From Flavobacterium jumunjinense (lineage in GTDB: Bacteria > Bacteroidota > Bacteroidia > Flavobacteriales > Flavobacteriaceae): 64,000 nt of DNA. The position numbers and the translations under genes are program-made. The stretch spans positions 558,001 through 622,000 of the forward strand of contig NZ_CP091285.1 in the NCBI RefSeq assembly GCF_021650975.2, read 5' to 3'. How positions within the stretch are numbered: position 1 is the stretch's first letter; each line of letters opens with the position of its first letter. This document shows, piece after piece, positions 47,478-56,183 of the stretch. The notes beneath the pieces are model-generated. The model did not search any database. It saw nothing but the letters and a program-made list of their open reading frames with translations, and was not told where the DNA came from.

Positions 47478-48200
47478 TTATCGTCTAAACTCACTCAAAA
47501 TAATTGCCGTTGCTGTCGCTACGTTTAAACTTTCAGTTTGTTTAAGCTTACCAAATCTAGGAATGGCAATTCTTTTTGATATTAACTCTTCAACTTGTTT
47601 ACTAATACCATTAGCTTCATTACCCATTACAATTACACCTTCATTTGGCATTTTTTGTTGGTAGATATTCTCTCCATCCATAAAAGTTCCAAAAACTGGT
47701 AAATCAATTTTGTTTAACGATTCAATTAAATTAGCATAAATAACATTAACTCTGCTTATTGAACCCATTGTAGCTTGCACCACCTTAGGATTATACACAT
47801 CTACAGTTGCTTCAGAACAAATTAAAGTCTCAATCCCAAACCAATCGCAAAGACGAATTATTGTCCCTAAATTACCTGGATCACGAACATCATCTAGCAT
47901 TAATATCAAACCAGAATTAACCAATTCCTTTTCTAACGGAATCTTAAAAAGAGCTAAACAATCATTAGGCGTGGTTAAAGCGGTGATTTTTTTAAGCTCA
48001 TTTTCAGTAATGGTATGAAATTTTAATTTATCAACCGATGGAAATGAAACATCAGTAGAAAACAAAACTTCTAATTCATAATTTGCATCTAACAATTCTT
48101 GAATTACTTTTTTACCTTCTGCTAAAAATAATTGATGTTGCTTTCTATATTTTTTTTGTTGTAAACTTGTAATAAGTTTAATTTGGTTTTTACTAACCAT
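47478..48200 (-). CDS. TrmH/SpoU family RNA 2'-O-methyltransferase
   Basis: A 240-residue SPOUT enzyme: an N-terminal substrate-binding part (LITSLQQKKYRKQHQLFLAEG), then the knotted SAM domain with LMLDDVRDPGNLGTIIR (motif 1), IVMGNEANGISKQVEE (motif 2) and IPRFGKLKQTESLNVATATAI (motif 3). It modifies rRNA or tRNA; the exact target cannot be set from the sequence. It is convergent with porT (1 bp apart) and divergent from tamL (36 bp). Confidence 0.9.
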   Translation of the reverse strand: MVSKNQIKLITSLQQKKYRKQHQLFLAEGKKVIQELLDANYELEVLFSTDVSFPSVDKLKFHTITENELKKITALTTPNDCLALFKIPLEKELVNSGLILMLDDVRDPGNLGTIIRLCDWFGIETLICSEATVDVYNPKVVQATMGSISRVNVIYANLIESLNKIDLPVFGTFMDGENIYQQKMPNEGVIVMGNEANGISKQVEELISKRIAIPRFGKLKQTESLNVATATAIILSEFRR

Positions 48201-48236
48201 AAAAATTGTATTTTTGACTAACTATTTTATATTACT

Positions 48237-50777
48237 TTGAAAAAAATCTTTCCAAAAATAACACTTATATTTCTAACTGGTATCATTTTCCACTCCTGTT
48301 CGGTCGTAAAAAAAGTTCCAGAAGGAGAACAACTACTCACAAAAAACATCATTCAAACCAATGATAGCATCATCAAGAACGAAAGAATTGATGCATTATT
48401 AAGTCAGAAACCTAACGGCAAACTAATTGGCTACCCTTTCCGATTGAGTTTATATAATTTAGCCAAAGAAAAACCTGATAGCTTATATTATGTTTGGTTA
48501 AACAAAAAACCGAATAGAAGAGAAAATTTAGCTAAAATAATATCAAACAAACAAGTTGACCGATTAAGTCAATCTTTTCTTGTTTCAGGTTTAAGCAGAT
48601 TTCTAAAAAAAACAGGTGAAGCACCCGTTATAATTAATCCTATTAAAATTAGATCTTCAAAAAATAAAATTAGAGGCTATTATCATAATTTAGGCTATTT
48701 TGACGCTGAAGTTGATAGCAAAGTTGATTCTGTTGGATTAAAGAAAGCAAAGATAATTTTCACAGTAAAAACAGGTGAATATTCTACAATTGACAGTATT
48801 TCAAGAAGAATCGAAACACCTGAAATTGACAGCCTTTTTCTAAAAATACAGAGTGCAACATATCTAAAATCTGGAAAACAATACAATACTGATCATTTTG
48901 ATCTTGAGAAAACAAGATTGACTGAATACTTCAGAAACAACGGAGTATATCACTTCCAAATAAATCACGTTCGATACGATGTAATAACTAACCAAAGAGA
49001 TAAAACTATTGACGTAGTCTATGAAATTGAAGATAGAAAAATAAAAAAAGGAGATACATTAGTAAAAACACCCTTTAAAATTTACAAGATTAGTCAGGTA
49101 AACGTTTTCACTAATAACACTTCTAGAAAAACAAACAAAATAACAGATAGTGTTTCATATAAAAATTATAATTTTTATAGTAATGGTAAACTAAATTACA
49201 AACCAAAAGCCATTGCAAATGCAATTTTCATTGAAAAAGGCAATCTTTTTAGTGACAAAGAACGCTCATTAACATCTATTTCACTTAGTAACTTAAAGGT
49301 TTTCAATTTTCCAAATATAGAGTATATTGAAGATCCTTTCAATGAAAACAATCTAATTGCAAACATATACCTAACACCTTTAAAAAAGAAAAACCTAACT
49401 GCCTCGATTGATTTCACACATTCTAACATTCAAGATTTCGGAATAACAGGAAGCCTTTCTTTGACATTCAGAAATCTTTTTAGGAGAGCTGAAACACTGG
49501 AAATAGCGACAAGAGGGAATATAGGATCTTCTAAAGATTTAGCCAACCCAAGAGAAATATTTTTCAATATTGCAGAATATGGAGCCGATGTTAAAATTTC
49601 ATTCCCACGAATTTTTTTTCCAATAAACACAAAATCAATAATAAGGAAAGAAATGTTACCTACGACTCAAATGAGTTTTGGATTAACAAATCAGAGAAAT
49701 ATTGGTCTAGACAAAGAAAACTTCACAGGGATAATCAATTATAATTGGCAACCAAAAAACAACACTAGCTTACGTTTTGACCTCGTAAACATTCAATTTA
49801 TCAGAAATTTAAATAGTGGTAATTATTTCAATGTTTACACTTCTTCTTACAACAGACTGAACGATTTAGCTCAAACCTACAGTATAGACCCTAATGATTT
49901 TAATGGAGATAAACTTTCCAATGACGGAGCTGTTAATTTCATAAATGACGTAGTAAGCGGAAGCACTGCTTTAACACAAGGCGAAAGCGATTACGAATCT
50001 ATAAGAAGCATTGGAGAAAGACGAAAACGATTAATCGAAGACAATTTAATTGTATCTAGCGCACTAACCTTTACAAAAAACACAAAAAAAGGACTTCAAG
50101 ACGATACTTTCTACAGTTTCAAAGCTAAGTTCGAAAGTGCTGGAAACCTTACTTCTTTAATTGCAAAACAAACTCCCGAAGATAGAAGCAATAATGGAAA
50201 TGAAACACTTTTTGGAATAGAATATGCTCAATATTTAAAAGGAGAATTTGACTTAGTAAAACACTGGGGATTAGGCAGAAAAAGAGTAATTACTTTTAGA
50301 ACCTTTGCAGGACTAGCAGTTCCCTACGGAAACGCAAAATCTATTCCGTTTTCCAGAAGTTACTTTGCTGGTGGATCAAATGACAATAGAGGTTGGCAAG
50401 CCTACAGTTTAGGACCTGGAAGCAGCGGAGGAATAAACGACTTTAATGAAGCTAATTTAAAATTAGCAGGAAGTATTGAATATCGCTTCAATATTGTTGG
50501 AAAAATAAATGGAGCGCTATTTGCCGATGCTGGAAACATTTGGAACGTTTTTGATAATATTGAAGATAAATCATATACTTTCAACGGCATCAAATCTTTA
50601 GAAGAAATTGCACTTGGAACAGGAATAGGTTTTCGATATGATTTTGATTTTTTTGTTTTCAGGATAGATTTTGGGTATAAAACTTACAATCCTGCTAAAG
50701 AAGTAAATGAAAGATGGTTTAGAGACATCAACTTTGGAAAAACTGTTTTAAATTTTGGGATTAATTACCCATTCTAA
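48237..50777 (+). CDS. tamL: TamA-like outer membrane lipoprotein TamL
   Basis: An 846-residue BamA/TamA-family barrel with a lipoprotein signal (GIIFHSC, Cys near residue 21), the mark of Bacteroidota TamL. POTRA-like domains lie at about 30-380 and the 16-strand barrel follows, with RSYFAGGSNDNRGWQAYSLG near residue 704 (the VRGY-type loop). It takes part in outer membrane protein assembly or lipid transport with TamB. The start must be TTG (48237): an in-frame TAA lies 18 bp upstream and no ATG intervenes. Confidence 0.85.
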   Translation: MKKIFPKITLIFLTGIIFHSCSVVKKVPEGEQLLTKNIIQTNDSIIKNERIDALLSQKPNGKLIGYPFRLSLYNLAKEKPDSLYYVWLNKKPNRRENLAKIISNKQVDRLSQSFLVSGLSRFLKKTGEAPVIINPIKIRSSKNKIRGYYHNLGYFDAEVDSKVDSVGLKKAKIIFTVKTGEYSTIDSISRRIETPEIDSLFLKIQSATYLKSGKQYNTDHFDLEKTRLTEYFRNNGVYHFQINHVRYDVITNQRDKTIDVVYEIEDRKIKKGDTLVKTPFKIYKISQVNVFTNNTSRKTNKITDSVSYKNYNFYSNGKLNYKPKAIANAIFIEKGNLFSDKERSLTSISLSNLKVFNFPNIEYIEDPFNENNLIANIYLTPLKKKNLTASIDFTHSNIQDFGITGSLSLTFRNLFRRAETLEIATRGNIGSSKDLANPREIFFNIAEYGADVKISFPRIFFPINTKSIIRKEMLPTTQMSFGLTNQRNIGLDKENFTGIINYNWQPKNNTSLRFDLVNIQFIRNLNSGNYFNVYTSSYNRLNDLAQTYSIDPNDFNGDKLSNDGAVNFINDVVSGSTALTQGESDYESIRSIGERRKRLIEDNLIVSSALTFTKNTKKGLQDDTFYSFKAKFESAGNLTSLIAKQTPEDRSNNGNETLFGIEYAQYLKGEFDLVKHWGLGRKRVITFRTFAGLAVPYGNAKSIPFSRSYFAGGSNDNRGWQAYSLGPGSSGGINDFNEANLKLAGSIEYRFNIVGKINGALFADAGNIWNVFDNIEDKSYTFNGIKSLEEIALGTGIGFRYDFDFFVFRIDFGYKTYNPAKEVNERWFRDINFGKTVLNFGINYPF

Positions 50778-50790
50778 TTTTTTAAATTAT

Positions 50791-50798
50791 TATTTTTG
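50791..50798 (+). promoter_or_regulatory. Candidate -7 box for fbaA
   Basis: TATTTTTG matches TANNTTTG 24 bp before the fbaA start; no TTG at the usual -33 distance. The leader contains AAACAAACAAC. Confidence 0.5.
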
Positions 50799-50821
50799 TA
50801 GAATTAATAAAACAAACAACT

Positions 50822-51889
50822 ATGAACCACACTATAAAACCTGGTGTTGCAACTGGAGATCAGGTACAAGAAATATTTAGATTTGCAAAAGAAAAAGGAT
50901 TCGCTTTACCTGCTGTTAATGTTACAGGATCAAGTACTATAAATGGTGTATTAGAAACTGCAGCAAAATTAAATGCCCCTGTTATTATTCAATTTTCAAA
51001 TGGAGGAGCACAATTCAATGCTGGTAAAGGTTTATCAAATGCAAATGAAAAAGCTGCCATTGTTGGTGGAGTTGCTGGAGCTAAACATATACACGAATTA
51101 GCTGAAGCTTACGGAGCAACAGTAATACTCCACACAGATCACTGTGCGAAAAACTTATTACCTTGGATAGATGGTTTATTAGATGCTTCTGAAAAACATT
51201 TTAAAGAAACTGGAAAACCATTATTCAGTTCTCATATGATTGATTTATCAGAAGAACCAATTGAAGAAAATATTGAGATTTCTAAAAAGTACCTTGAGCG
51301 CATGAGCAAAATGGGAATGACATTAGAAATTGAACTTGGAATTACTGGTGGTGAAGAAGATGGAGTAGACAACACAGATGTAGACAGTTCTAAATTATAC
51401 ACACAACCAGAAGAAGTAGCATATGCATATGAAGAATTAATGAAAATTAGTCCTCGTTTTACTATTGCTGCAGCATTTGGAAATGTACACGGAGTTTACA
51501 AACCTGGGAATGTAAAATTAACCCCGAAAATATTAAAAAACTCACAAGATTACGTTCAAAACAAATATAAAACAGGAGATAATCCAGTTGATTTTGTATT
51601 TCACGGAGGAAGCGGATCAACTTTAGAAGAAATCAGAGAAGCTATTACTTATGGTGTTATTAAAATGAACATTGATACCGATTTACAGTTTGCTTTTACC
51701 GAAGGAACAAGGGATTATATCACTTCTAAAGTAGACTATTTAAAAACTCAAATCGGAAACCCTGAAGGTTCTGAAATACCGAACAAAAAATACTACGATC
51801 CTAGAAAATGGATTAGAGAATCTGAATTAACTTTCAATAAGCGTTTAGAAAAAGCTTTTGAAGACTTAAATAACGTTAATACTTTATAA
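50822..51889 (+). CDS. fbaA: Class II fructose-bisphosphate aldolase
   Basis: A 355-residue zinc-dependent aldolase of glycolysis/gluconeogenesis, E. coli FbaA type. Motifs: ILHTDHCAKNLLPWIDGLL (zinc His and the catalytic Asp region, about 107-125), SHMIDLSEEPIEENI, LEIELGITGGEEDGVDN, AAFGNVHGVYKPGNVKL (zinc His) and DFVFHGGSGSTLEEI (zinc His and phosphate binding). accD follows after a terminator. Confidence 0.97.
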   Translation: MNHTIKPGVATGDQVQEIFRFAKEKGFALPAVNVTGSSTINGVLETAAKLNAPVIIQFSNGGAQFNAGKGLSNANEKAAIVGGVAGAKHIHELAEAYGATVILHTDHCAKNLLPWIDGLLDASEKHFKETGKPLFSSHMIDLSEEPIEENIEISKKYLERMSKMGMTLEIELGITGGEEDGVDNTDVDSSKLYTQPEEVAYAYEELMKISPRFTIAAAFGNVHGVYKPGNVKLTPKILKNSQDYVQNKYKTGDNPVDFVFHGGSGSTLEEIREAITYGVIKMNIDTDLQFAFTEGTRDYITSKVDYLKTQIGNPEGSEIPNKKYYDPRKWIRESELTFNKRLEKAFEDLNNVNTL

Positions 51890-51895
51890 TAATAG

Positions 51896-51943
51896 AAAAA
51901 CAGAAATAGTCCTTATAAAATAAGGGTCATTTCTGTTTTTTTT
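51896..51943 (+). terminator. Terminator between fbaA and accD
   Basis: AACAGAAATAGTCCTTAT pairs with AAGGGTCATTTCTGTT (G-U and a mismatch inside), followed by an eight-T run. Confidence 0.85.
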
Positions 51944-51961
51944 ACTGCTAATAATAAATAT

Positions 51962-52816
51962 ATGGCTTGGTTTAAAAGAAAAGAAAAAGGGATTCAAACC
52001 CTTACAGAAGATAAAAAAGATGTACCAAAAGGATTATGGTACAAATCTCCTACTGGAAAAATTATTGATACTGAGGAATTAGCAAAAAACCTATGGGTAA
52101 GTCCAGAAGACGATTTTCATGTACGAATTGGAAGTGCTGAATACTTTGAAATATTATTTGACGATAACGTTTTTAAAGAATTCAATGAAAAAATGACTTC
52201 AAAAGATCCTTTAAAGTTTGAAGATACTAAGAAATATAGCGTAAGATTAAAAGACGCTATGGAAAAAACTCAATTAAAAGATGCCGTTAGAACTGCTGTT
52301 GGTAAATCTAAAGGAAAAGACCTAGTTGTTGCTTGTATGGATTTTGCTTTTATTGGAGGCTCAATGGGTGCAGTTGTTGGAGAAAAAATAGCAAGAGCTA
52401 TTGATTACTCTATTCAAAACAACATTCCATTTGTTATGATCTCTAAATCTGGAGGAGCAAGAATGATGGAGGCTGCTTTATCGTTAATGCAACTAGCAAA
52501 AACATCTGCAAAATTAGCACAATTAGCTGAAGCTAAAATACCATATATATCTTTATGTACTGATCCAACAACTGGAGGAACAACTGCATCTTATGCGATG
52601 CTTGGTGATATTAATATTGGCGAACCTGGAGCCCTAATTGGCTTTGCTGGACCTCGTGTTGTTAAAGATACTACAGGAAAAGACCTACCAGATGGCTTCC
52701 AGACTTCTGAATTTTTATTAGAACACGGATTTTTAGATTTCATCTCTCACAGAAAAGAATTAAAGAACAAAATCAACTTATACTTAGATTTACTTCTAAA
52801 TCAAGAAGTTAGATAA
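51962..52816 (+). CDS. accD: Acetyl-CoA carboxylase carboxyltransferase beta subunit
   Basis: A 284-residue AccD for malonyl-CoA formation in fatty acid synthesis. Motifs: the N-terminal [28 protein letters not shown] (crotonase-like core), [20 protein letters not shown] and [16 protein letters not shown] with [11 protein letters not shown]. The four zinc-ribbon cysteines of E. coli AccD are absent; SPTG and SPED stand where CxxC pairs are expected. Confidence 0.95.
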   Translation: MAWFKRKEKGIQTLTEDKKDVPKGLWYKSPTGKIIDTEELAKNLWVSPEDDFHVRIGSAEYFEILFDDNVFKEFNEKMTSKDPLKFEDTKKYSVRLKDAMEKTQLKDAVRTAVGKSKGKDLVVACMDFAFIGGSMGAVVGEKIARAIDYSIQNNIPFVMISKSGGARMMEAALSLMQLAKTSAKLAQLAEAKIPYISLCTDPTTGGTTASYAMLGDINIGEPGALIGFAGPRVVKDTTGKDLPDGFQTSEFLLEHGFLDFISHRKELKNKINLYLDLLLNQEVR

Positions 52817-52820
52817 TCAT

Positions 52821-52848
52821 AAAAGCCAACAATTTTTGTTGGCTTTTT
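52821..52848 (+). terminator. Terminator after accD
   Basis: AAAAGCCAACAA / TTGTTGGCTTTTT hairpin with a T-rich tail. Confidence 0.88.
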
Positions 52849-52898
52849 ATTTACAAAATATTATTTTGATTTTTTTAAAAAAAATACGCAAAAGTATT

Positions 52899-52929
52899 TT
52901 GATACTATTAAAAAATAATACTATATTTG
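52899..52929 (+). promoter_or_regulatory. Promoter of tRNA-Leu
   Basis: TTG at 52899-52901, 20 nt, TATATTTG at 52922-52929: a full match to the Bacteroidota TTG-N(17-23)-TANNTTTG consensus, ending 19 bp before the tRNA. Confidence 0.8.
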
Positions 52930-52948
52930 CACTCACAATATGACACAC

Positions 52949-53030
52949 GCGGGTGTGGTGAAATTGGTAGACACGCCAGACTTAGGATCTGGTGCCGCAA
53001 GGTGTGAAGGTTCGAGTCCTTTCACCCGCA
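52949..53030 (+). tRNA. tRNA-Leu (anticodon UAG)
   Basis: An 82-nt type-II tRNA. The acceptor stem is GCGGGTG / CACCCGC with discriminator A, the anticodon stem is CCAGA / TCTGG with loop CTTAGGA (anticodon TAG at 52983-52985), there is a short variable arm, and the T-arm contains GGTTCGAGTCC. CCA is not encoded. The accessory region starts directly after this gene, so its 3' end could be an old integration site. Confidence 0.95.
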
Positions 53031-53041
53031 CGTAAACTCTC

Positions 53042-53072
53042 AAAACCCCTTTTTTTTAAAAGGGGTTTTTTG
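53042..53072 (+). terminator. Terminator after tRNA-Leu
   Basis: AAAACCCCTTTTT / AAAAGGGGTTTTTT hairpin followed by T. Confidence 0.85.
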
Positions 53073-53451
53073 GTTTTTAGAAAAAAACTTAGTCAAATCC
53101 TAGTCATTAACCTTTATAGTTCAGGAATTGGAAACCTACTTAACTTTATCTCTTATGTAATAAATCAATTTCATATAATACATAATCAATTGTAGTATAT
53201 GTTTTGCTTTTTTTCATAGAATAAAAGCCATTGTAACAAAATTACAACGGCTTTTTTGTGGAGAGAAAACTATTTTAATAACGAAAATTTAAAACTTTTC
53301 CACTTCATTACTAAAAACCGTAAAAAAGCCATTTACTTTCTCCTTAATTTTACAAACACAATAAAAGCAAACAACACTTTTTTACAGAAATAAACCTTCT
53401 CTACGCATAAATACGTACAAAAAACAGATAAAAAATACGTATTTATACGTA

Positions 53452-53482
53452 TTGCAAGTTTGAAAAATATAGTCTATATTTG
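53452..53482 (+). promoter_or_regulatory. Promoter in repeat A copy 1
   Basis: TTG, 20 nt, TATATTTG: a full match to the Bacteroidota consensus. The TACGTATTTATACGTA box at 53436-53451 abuts the -33 element. Confidence 0.75.
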
Positions 53483-53487
53483 AAAAG

Positions 53488-53505
53488 GTATGACACTTGT
53501 CATAC
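53488..53505 (+). promoter_or_regulatory. Palindromic operator GTATGACA-CT-TGTCATAC
   Basis: A perfect inverted repeat with 8-bp arms and a 2-nt centre, starting 5 bp after the -7 box, so it covers the expected transcription start. Near-identical palindromes occur at the same place in the other two repeat A copies. Confidence 0.7.
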
Positions 53506-53571
53506 ATATACACAAGTTGGCAAATATTATGACGAACCTGTCCAAAACCAAAAAACTTCAGTCAATAAAAA

Positions 53572-54153
53572 ATGAATGTTGATAAAGTATTAAATGAAAT
53601 TGGAGTAATTTATTCACCGCTATCTAATGAATGTCATCAGGAATTCATTGCCAATTCAAAAATTAATACGTTCAAAAAAGGTGAGATTGTAGTACGTGAA
53701 GGACAATTTTCAGAAAAAGCATACATAATTGTACAAGGTTGTGCAAGAGCCTATTATTTAAAAGACGGAAAGGACATTTCTGACTGGTTTTCTTTTGAAA
53801 ATGAAATTATGACTGCAATAGTTAGTTTTTTCAGCAAAGAGCCAAGTCCTCATTATGTGGAATTTGTAGAAGATTCTATTGTTATCGAATTCTCAAAAGA
53901 AACTGTTGATAGTCTTTCTAACAAATACCACGATTTTGAACGCTTTATTAGTAAAGTAGTAACCCAAACTATGTTAGGCCTGTGCGAAAGATTATATACT
54001 ATTCAATTCAACAAAGCAGACGACAGGTACAAACACTTATTAAGTATTTATCCTGAAATAACAAACAGAATTCCACTAACACATATCGCTTCTTATTTAG
54101 GAATTACACTTGAAACTTTGAGTAGAATAAGAAATCCTAAAAACCGAATTTGA
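53572..54153 (+). CDS. Crp/Fnr family transcriptional regulator
   Basis: A 193-residue regulator: cyclic-nucleotide-binding-like beta-roll (about 15-110, FKKGEIVVREGQFSEKAYIIVQG, DWFSFENEIMTAI), a dimer helix (about 115-140) and a short HTH (about 163-187, RIPLTHIASYLGITLETLSRI). It lacks the N-terminal four-Cys cluster of oxygen-sensing Fnr. It is probably expressed from the repeat A promoter and is followed by two TTGA-type palindromes that it may bind. Confidence 0.88.
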   Translation: MNVDKVLNEIGVIYSPLSNECHQEFIANSKINTFKKGEIVVREGQFSEKAYIIVQGCARAYYLKDGKDISDWFSFENEIMTAIVSFFSKEPSPHYVEFVEDSIVIEFSKETVDSLSNKYHDFERFISKVVTQTMLGLCERLYTIQFNKADDRYKHLLSIYPEITNRIPLTHIASYLGITLETLSRIRNPKNRI

Positions 54154-54198
54154 TTTATATCAAATGATACGTTTCCCATTAGTTTGACCTTTGTCAAA
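54149..54198 (+). promoter_or_regulatory. Two Fnr/Crp-like palindromes before the next gene
   Basis: TTTGATTTATATCAAA (54149-54164) matches the Fnr consensus TTGAT-N4-ATCAA exactly, and TTTGACCTTTGTCAAA (54183-54198) is a sister site reaching the start codon of the next gene. Spacing between centres is 34 bp. The adjacent Crp/Fnr gene makes autoregulation of the operon plausible. Confidence 0.55.
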
Positions 54199-54536
54199 TG
54201 GAAGAAAAAAACAAACAACTCAAATCAGTATGGGGAAAATGGTGGGAACCTATTAGAAAATGGTTTTACCCAAATTGGTTACTTTATGAACTTTCAATTC
54301 GTTTTTACGACTATTCAATAGATGTTCATAATTATTTTACTGATCAGCAAGATTATTTCGCTTCATTTATAGGAGAGTTTGGCACTCAAGCTTTAGCTAT
54401 TTTTTGTAGCGTAGCCACTTTCGTTATTTGCACATTTTTTTTAACAGTATTTACTTGTTTCGTTCTTTATAAGTTCTTCAAAATCGAAAATTTAACAAAC
54501 ACTCGATTTGAAGAAAAAACGAAAAAATATTTCTAA
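54198..54536 (+). CDS. Small membrane protein, unknown function
   Basis: A 112-residue protein: an aromatic, Trp-rich N-terminus (VWGKWWEPIRKWFYPNW), an amphipathic stretch (about 35-55) and a strong transmembrane helix at about 64-92 (ALAIFCSVATFVICTFFLTV and beyond), then a short charged tail. No family recognised. It lies between the Crp/Fnr regulator (44 bp) and the oxidoreductase (5 bp), so it is probably controlled with them. Confidence 0.6.
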   Translation: MEEKNKQLKSVWGKWWEPIRKWFYPNWLLYELSIRFYDYSIDVHNYFTDQQDYFASFIGEFGTQALAIFCSVATFVICTFFLTVFTCFVLYKFFKIENLTNTRFEEKTKKYF

Positions 54537-54541
54537 CGTAG

Positions 54542-55120
54542 ATGAAAAAAATACTAATTATAAACGGACATCCAGACAAGGAAAGTCTCAGTTTTGGACT
54601 TTCAGAATCCTATAAAAAGGGTGCTGAAAAATCAAATGCTGAAATAAAAGAAATTAATATCAGAGAATTGAACTTCAACCCAAACCTACAATTTGGATAT
54701 AGAAAGCGAACAGAATTAGAACCTGACCTATTAGATGCTCAAGCCAAATTAAAATGGGCTGACCATTTAGTTTGGGTATATCCTGTTTGGTGGAGTTCTG
54801 TACCTGCAATAATGAAAGGATTTTTAGACCGAGTTTTACTCCCTGGATTTGCTTTTAACAAAAGAGAGAATTCATTATTTAGTGATAAGTGTTTTACTGG
54901 AAAAACAGCAAGAATAATTTGCACATTAGACCAACCTGCGTGGTATTACAAATGGATTTATGGAAACCCTAGCCACAATGCTGTAAAAAAAGGAACATTA
55001 AAATACATTGGAATAAAAAAGGTGCGAATTACTACTATTGGACCTATAAGACTTTCTAAAGAAGATTTTAGAGCAAAATGGTTGAAAAAAGTTGAAATGT
55101 TAGGTCAAATGAACAAGTAA
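54542..55120 (+). CDS. NAD(P)H oxidoreductase, flavodoxin fold (NQO1/MdaB/KefF type)
   Basis: A 192-residue flavoprotein: KKILIINGHPDKESLSFGL (FMN/FAD phosphate loop, residues 2-20), HLVWVYPVWWSSVPAIMKGF (about 76-95, isoalloxazine contact) and FLDRVLLPGFAF. Family members reduce quinones by two electrons, limiting radical damage. With a Crp/Fnr regulator upstream, a redox or quinone-stress role is a reasonable inference. Confidence 0.85.
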   Translation: MKKILIINGHPDKESLSFGLSESYKKGAEKSNAEIKEINIRELNFNPNLQFGYRKRTELEPDLLDAQAKLKWADHLVWVYPVWWSSVPAIMKGFLDRVLLPGFAFNKRENSLFSDKCFTGKTARIICTLDQPAWYYKWIYGNPSHNAVKKGTLKYIGIKKVRITTIGPIRLSKEDFRAKWLKKVEMLGQMNK

Positions 55121-55198
55121 TAACGTACAACAATTAATATGCTAGATGGAAAGATAACGATTTGTGTAAACATCCGTTATCTTTAAGCATAACTTCAC

Positions 55199-55465
55199 AA
55201 AAAAGCCGTTGCAACAAAAAATTGCAACGGTTTTTTTTTATGGAGACAAAACTATCTAAATAACCAAAATTTAAAACTTTTTTGCCTCATTACTAAAAAC
55301 TGTAAAATTACTATTTACCTTCTCTATATTTTTACAAACACAATAAAAGTAAACAATACTTTTTGACAGAAACAAACCTTATCTACGTATTTATAAGTTT
55401 TGCAAGTTTGAAAAATATAGTTTAGATTTGAAAAAGCATGACACTTATCATACATATAAACAAGT
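55199..55465. repeat. Repeat A, copy 2
   Basis: Same layout as copy 1: hairpin GCCGTTGCAAC...GTTGCAACGG-type terminator (55201-55238), conserved spacer, one TACGTA box near 55384-55389 (the pair in copies 1 and 3 is reduced by a deletion), promoter and palindrome. The preceding 60 bp (AAGATAACG ... CGTTATCTT, AAGCATAACTTCAC) also match the end of repeat B, so B and A can be fused. Confidence 0.82.
55400..55453 (+). promoter_or_regulatory. Promoter and operator in repeat A copy 2
   Basis: TTG (55400-55402), 20 nt, TAGATTTG (55423-55430), then GCATGACACTTATCATAC (55436-55453), the palindrome with two changes relative to copy 1. It drives the gene at 55489. Confidence 0.68.
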
Positions 55466-55488
55466 AGTGTATCATTAAAAAAACCGAA

Positions 55489-56163
55489 ATGAATATCTCT
55501 GAAAGAGCTCTAAAATATTTAAAAACTTTAAAAAGAGATTCTAATTTTGTTTCACGCGAAGAAGAAACAAAGGAATATCTTTCTAAACAGAATATTGAGC
55601 GAGCGGATGAATTTTTGAAATTTCAAATCCAGTATTCGGGATACGAATTGACCATAAATAATGATTCTGGAAATTCATTCTCTGCTTCTTTGTTTTCCAA
55701 AAATCAAATTCAAGGAAACTTAAAACTCGAAATTGAAAAAGCAGGTGATAGATTTATAGAAATTTGTGGTGACCATAAAACAGCTCAATTTACTTTTTAT
55801 CTGACTGATAAAGGGGAATTTTGCACACTAGATGATGATGACTTACCAAATATCCTTCATACCTCTTTTGATAAACTAATTGAAGAGTATGCTTTAAGAA
55901 ATGAAATTTCAGATTGGGCTTCAAATCCATATTATCACGAAATAAAAAACATTGATAGATTAGAAAGCATAATGAATGCTGATTTTGAAATTATTGAGGA
56001 ATGTTCGGATGAATATTCGACTTGGTGGAAAAAAGACAATTTAATTGCTGTAAAAGGTATTTGGTTAGATAGACCAGAATTTTATTTTCATATTTATGGA
56101 AAAAACAAAGGTGAATGTTATGATTTTATTGAGGGATTGAAAGACGATAATATCCTAAAATAA
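55489..56163 (+). CDS. Hypothetical orphan protein (possibly immunity-like)
   Basis: A 224-residue soluble acidic protein. An N-terminal helical region (about 1-45) precedes beta-rich sequence with YSGYELTINNDSGNSF, which faintly recalls SUKH/SMI1 folds; the C-terminal part has WWKKDNLIAVKGIWLDRPEF. I do not recognise a family with confidence. It is a single-gene module expressed from repeat A copy 2 and ended by repeat C copy 1. Confidence 0.5.
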   Translation: MNISERALKYLKTLKRDSNFVSREEETKEYLSKQNIERADEFLKFQIQYSGYELTINNDSGNSFSASLFSKNQIQGNLKLEIEKAGDRFIEICGDHKTAQFTFYLTDKGEFCTLDDDDLPNILHTSFDKLIEEYALRNEISDWASNPYYHEIKNIDRLESIMNADFEIIEECSDEYSTWWKKDNLIAVKGIWLDRPEFYFHIYGKNKGECYDFIEGLKDDNILK

Positions 56164-56183
56164 CGAACACACAACACTATATA

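Larger units (their letters stand above)
53223..53520. repeat. Repeat A, copy 1 (terminator, TACGTA boxes, promoter, palindrome)
   Basis: About 300 bp shared with 55199-55465 and 63234-63585. In order: a hairpin (AAAAGCCATTGTAAC / ATTACAACGGC, T-rich end), a conserved AT-rich spacer (AAAACTATTTTAATAACGAAAA and so on), TACGTA-containing boxes at 53402-53418 and 53436-53451, a promoter (53452-53482) and a palindrome (53488-53505). It leads into the Crp/Fnr gene. Bases 53073-53222, before it, hold nothing recognised. Confidence 0.85.

Noticed and set aside
52992..53195. A 67-codon frame on the plus strand
   Set aside because: It begins inside tRNA-Leu and reads through its terminator.
53572..54153. 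Classical Fnr oxygen sensor
   Set aside because: No N-terminal cluster of three to four cysteines for a [4Fe-4S] centre; only scattered single cysteines.
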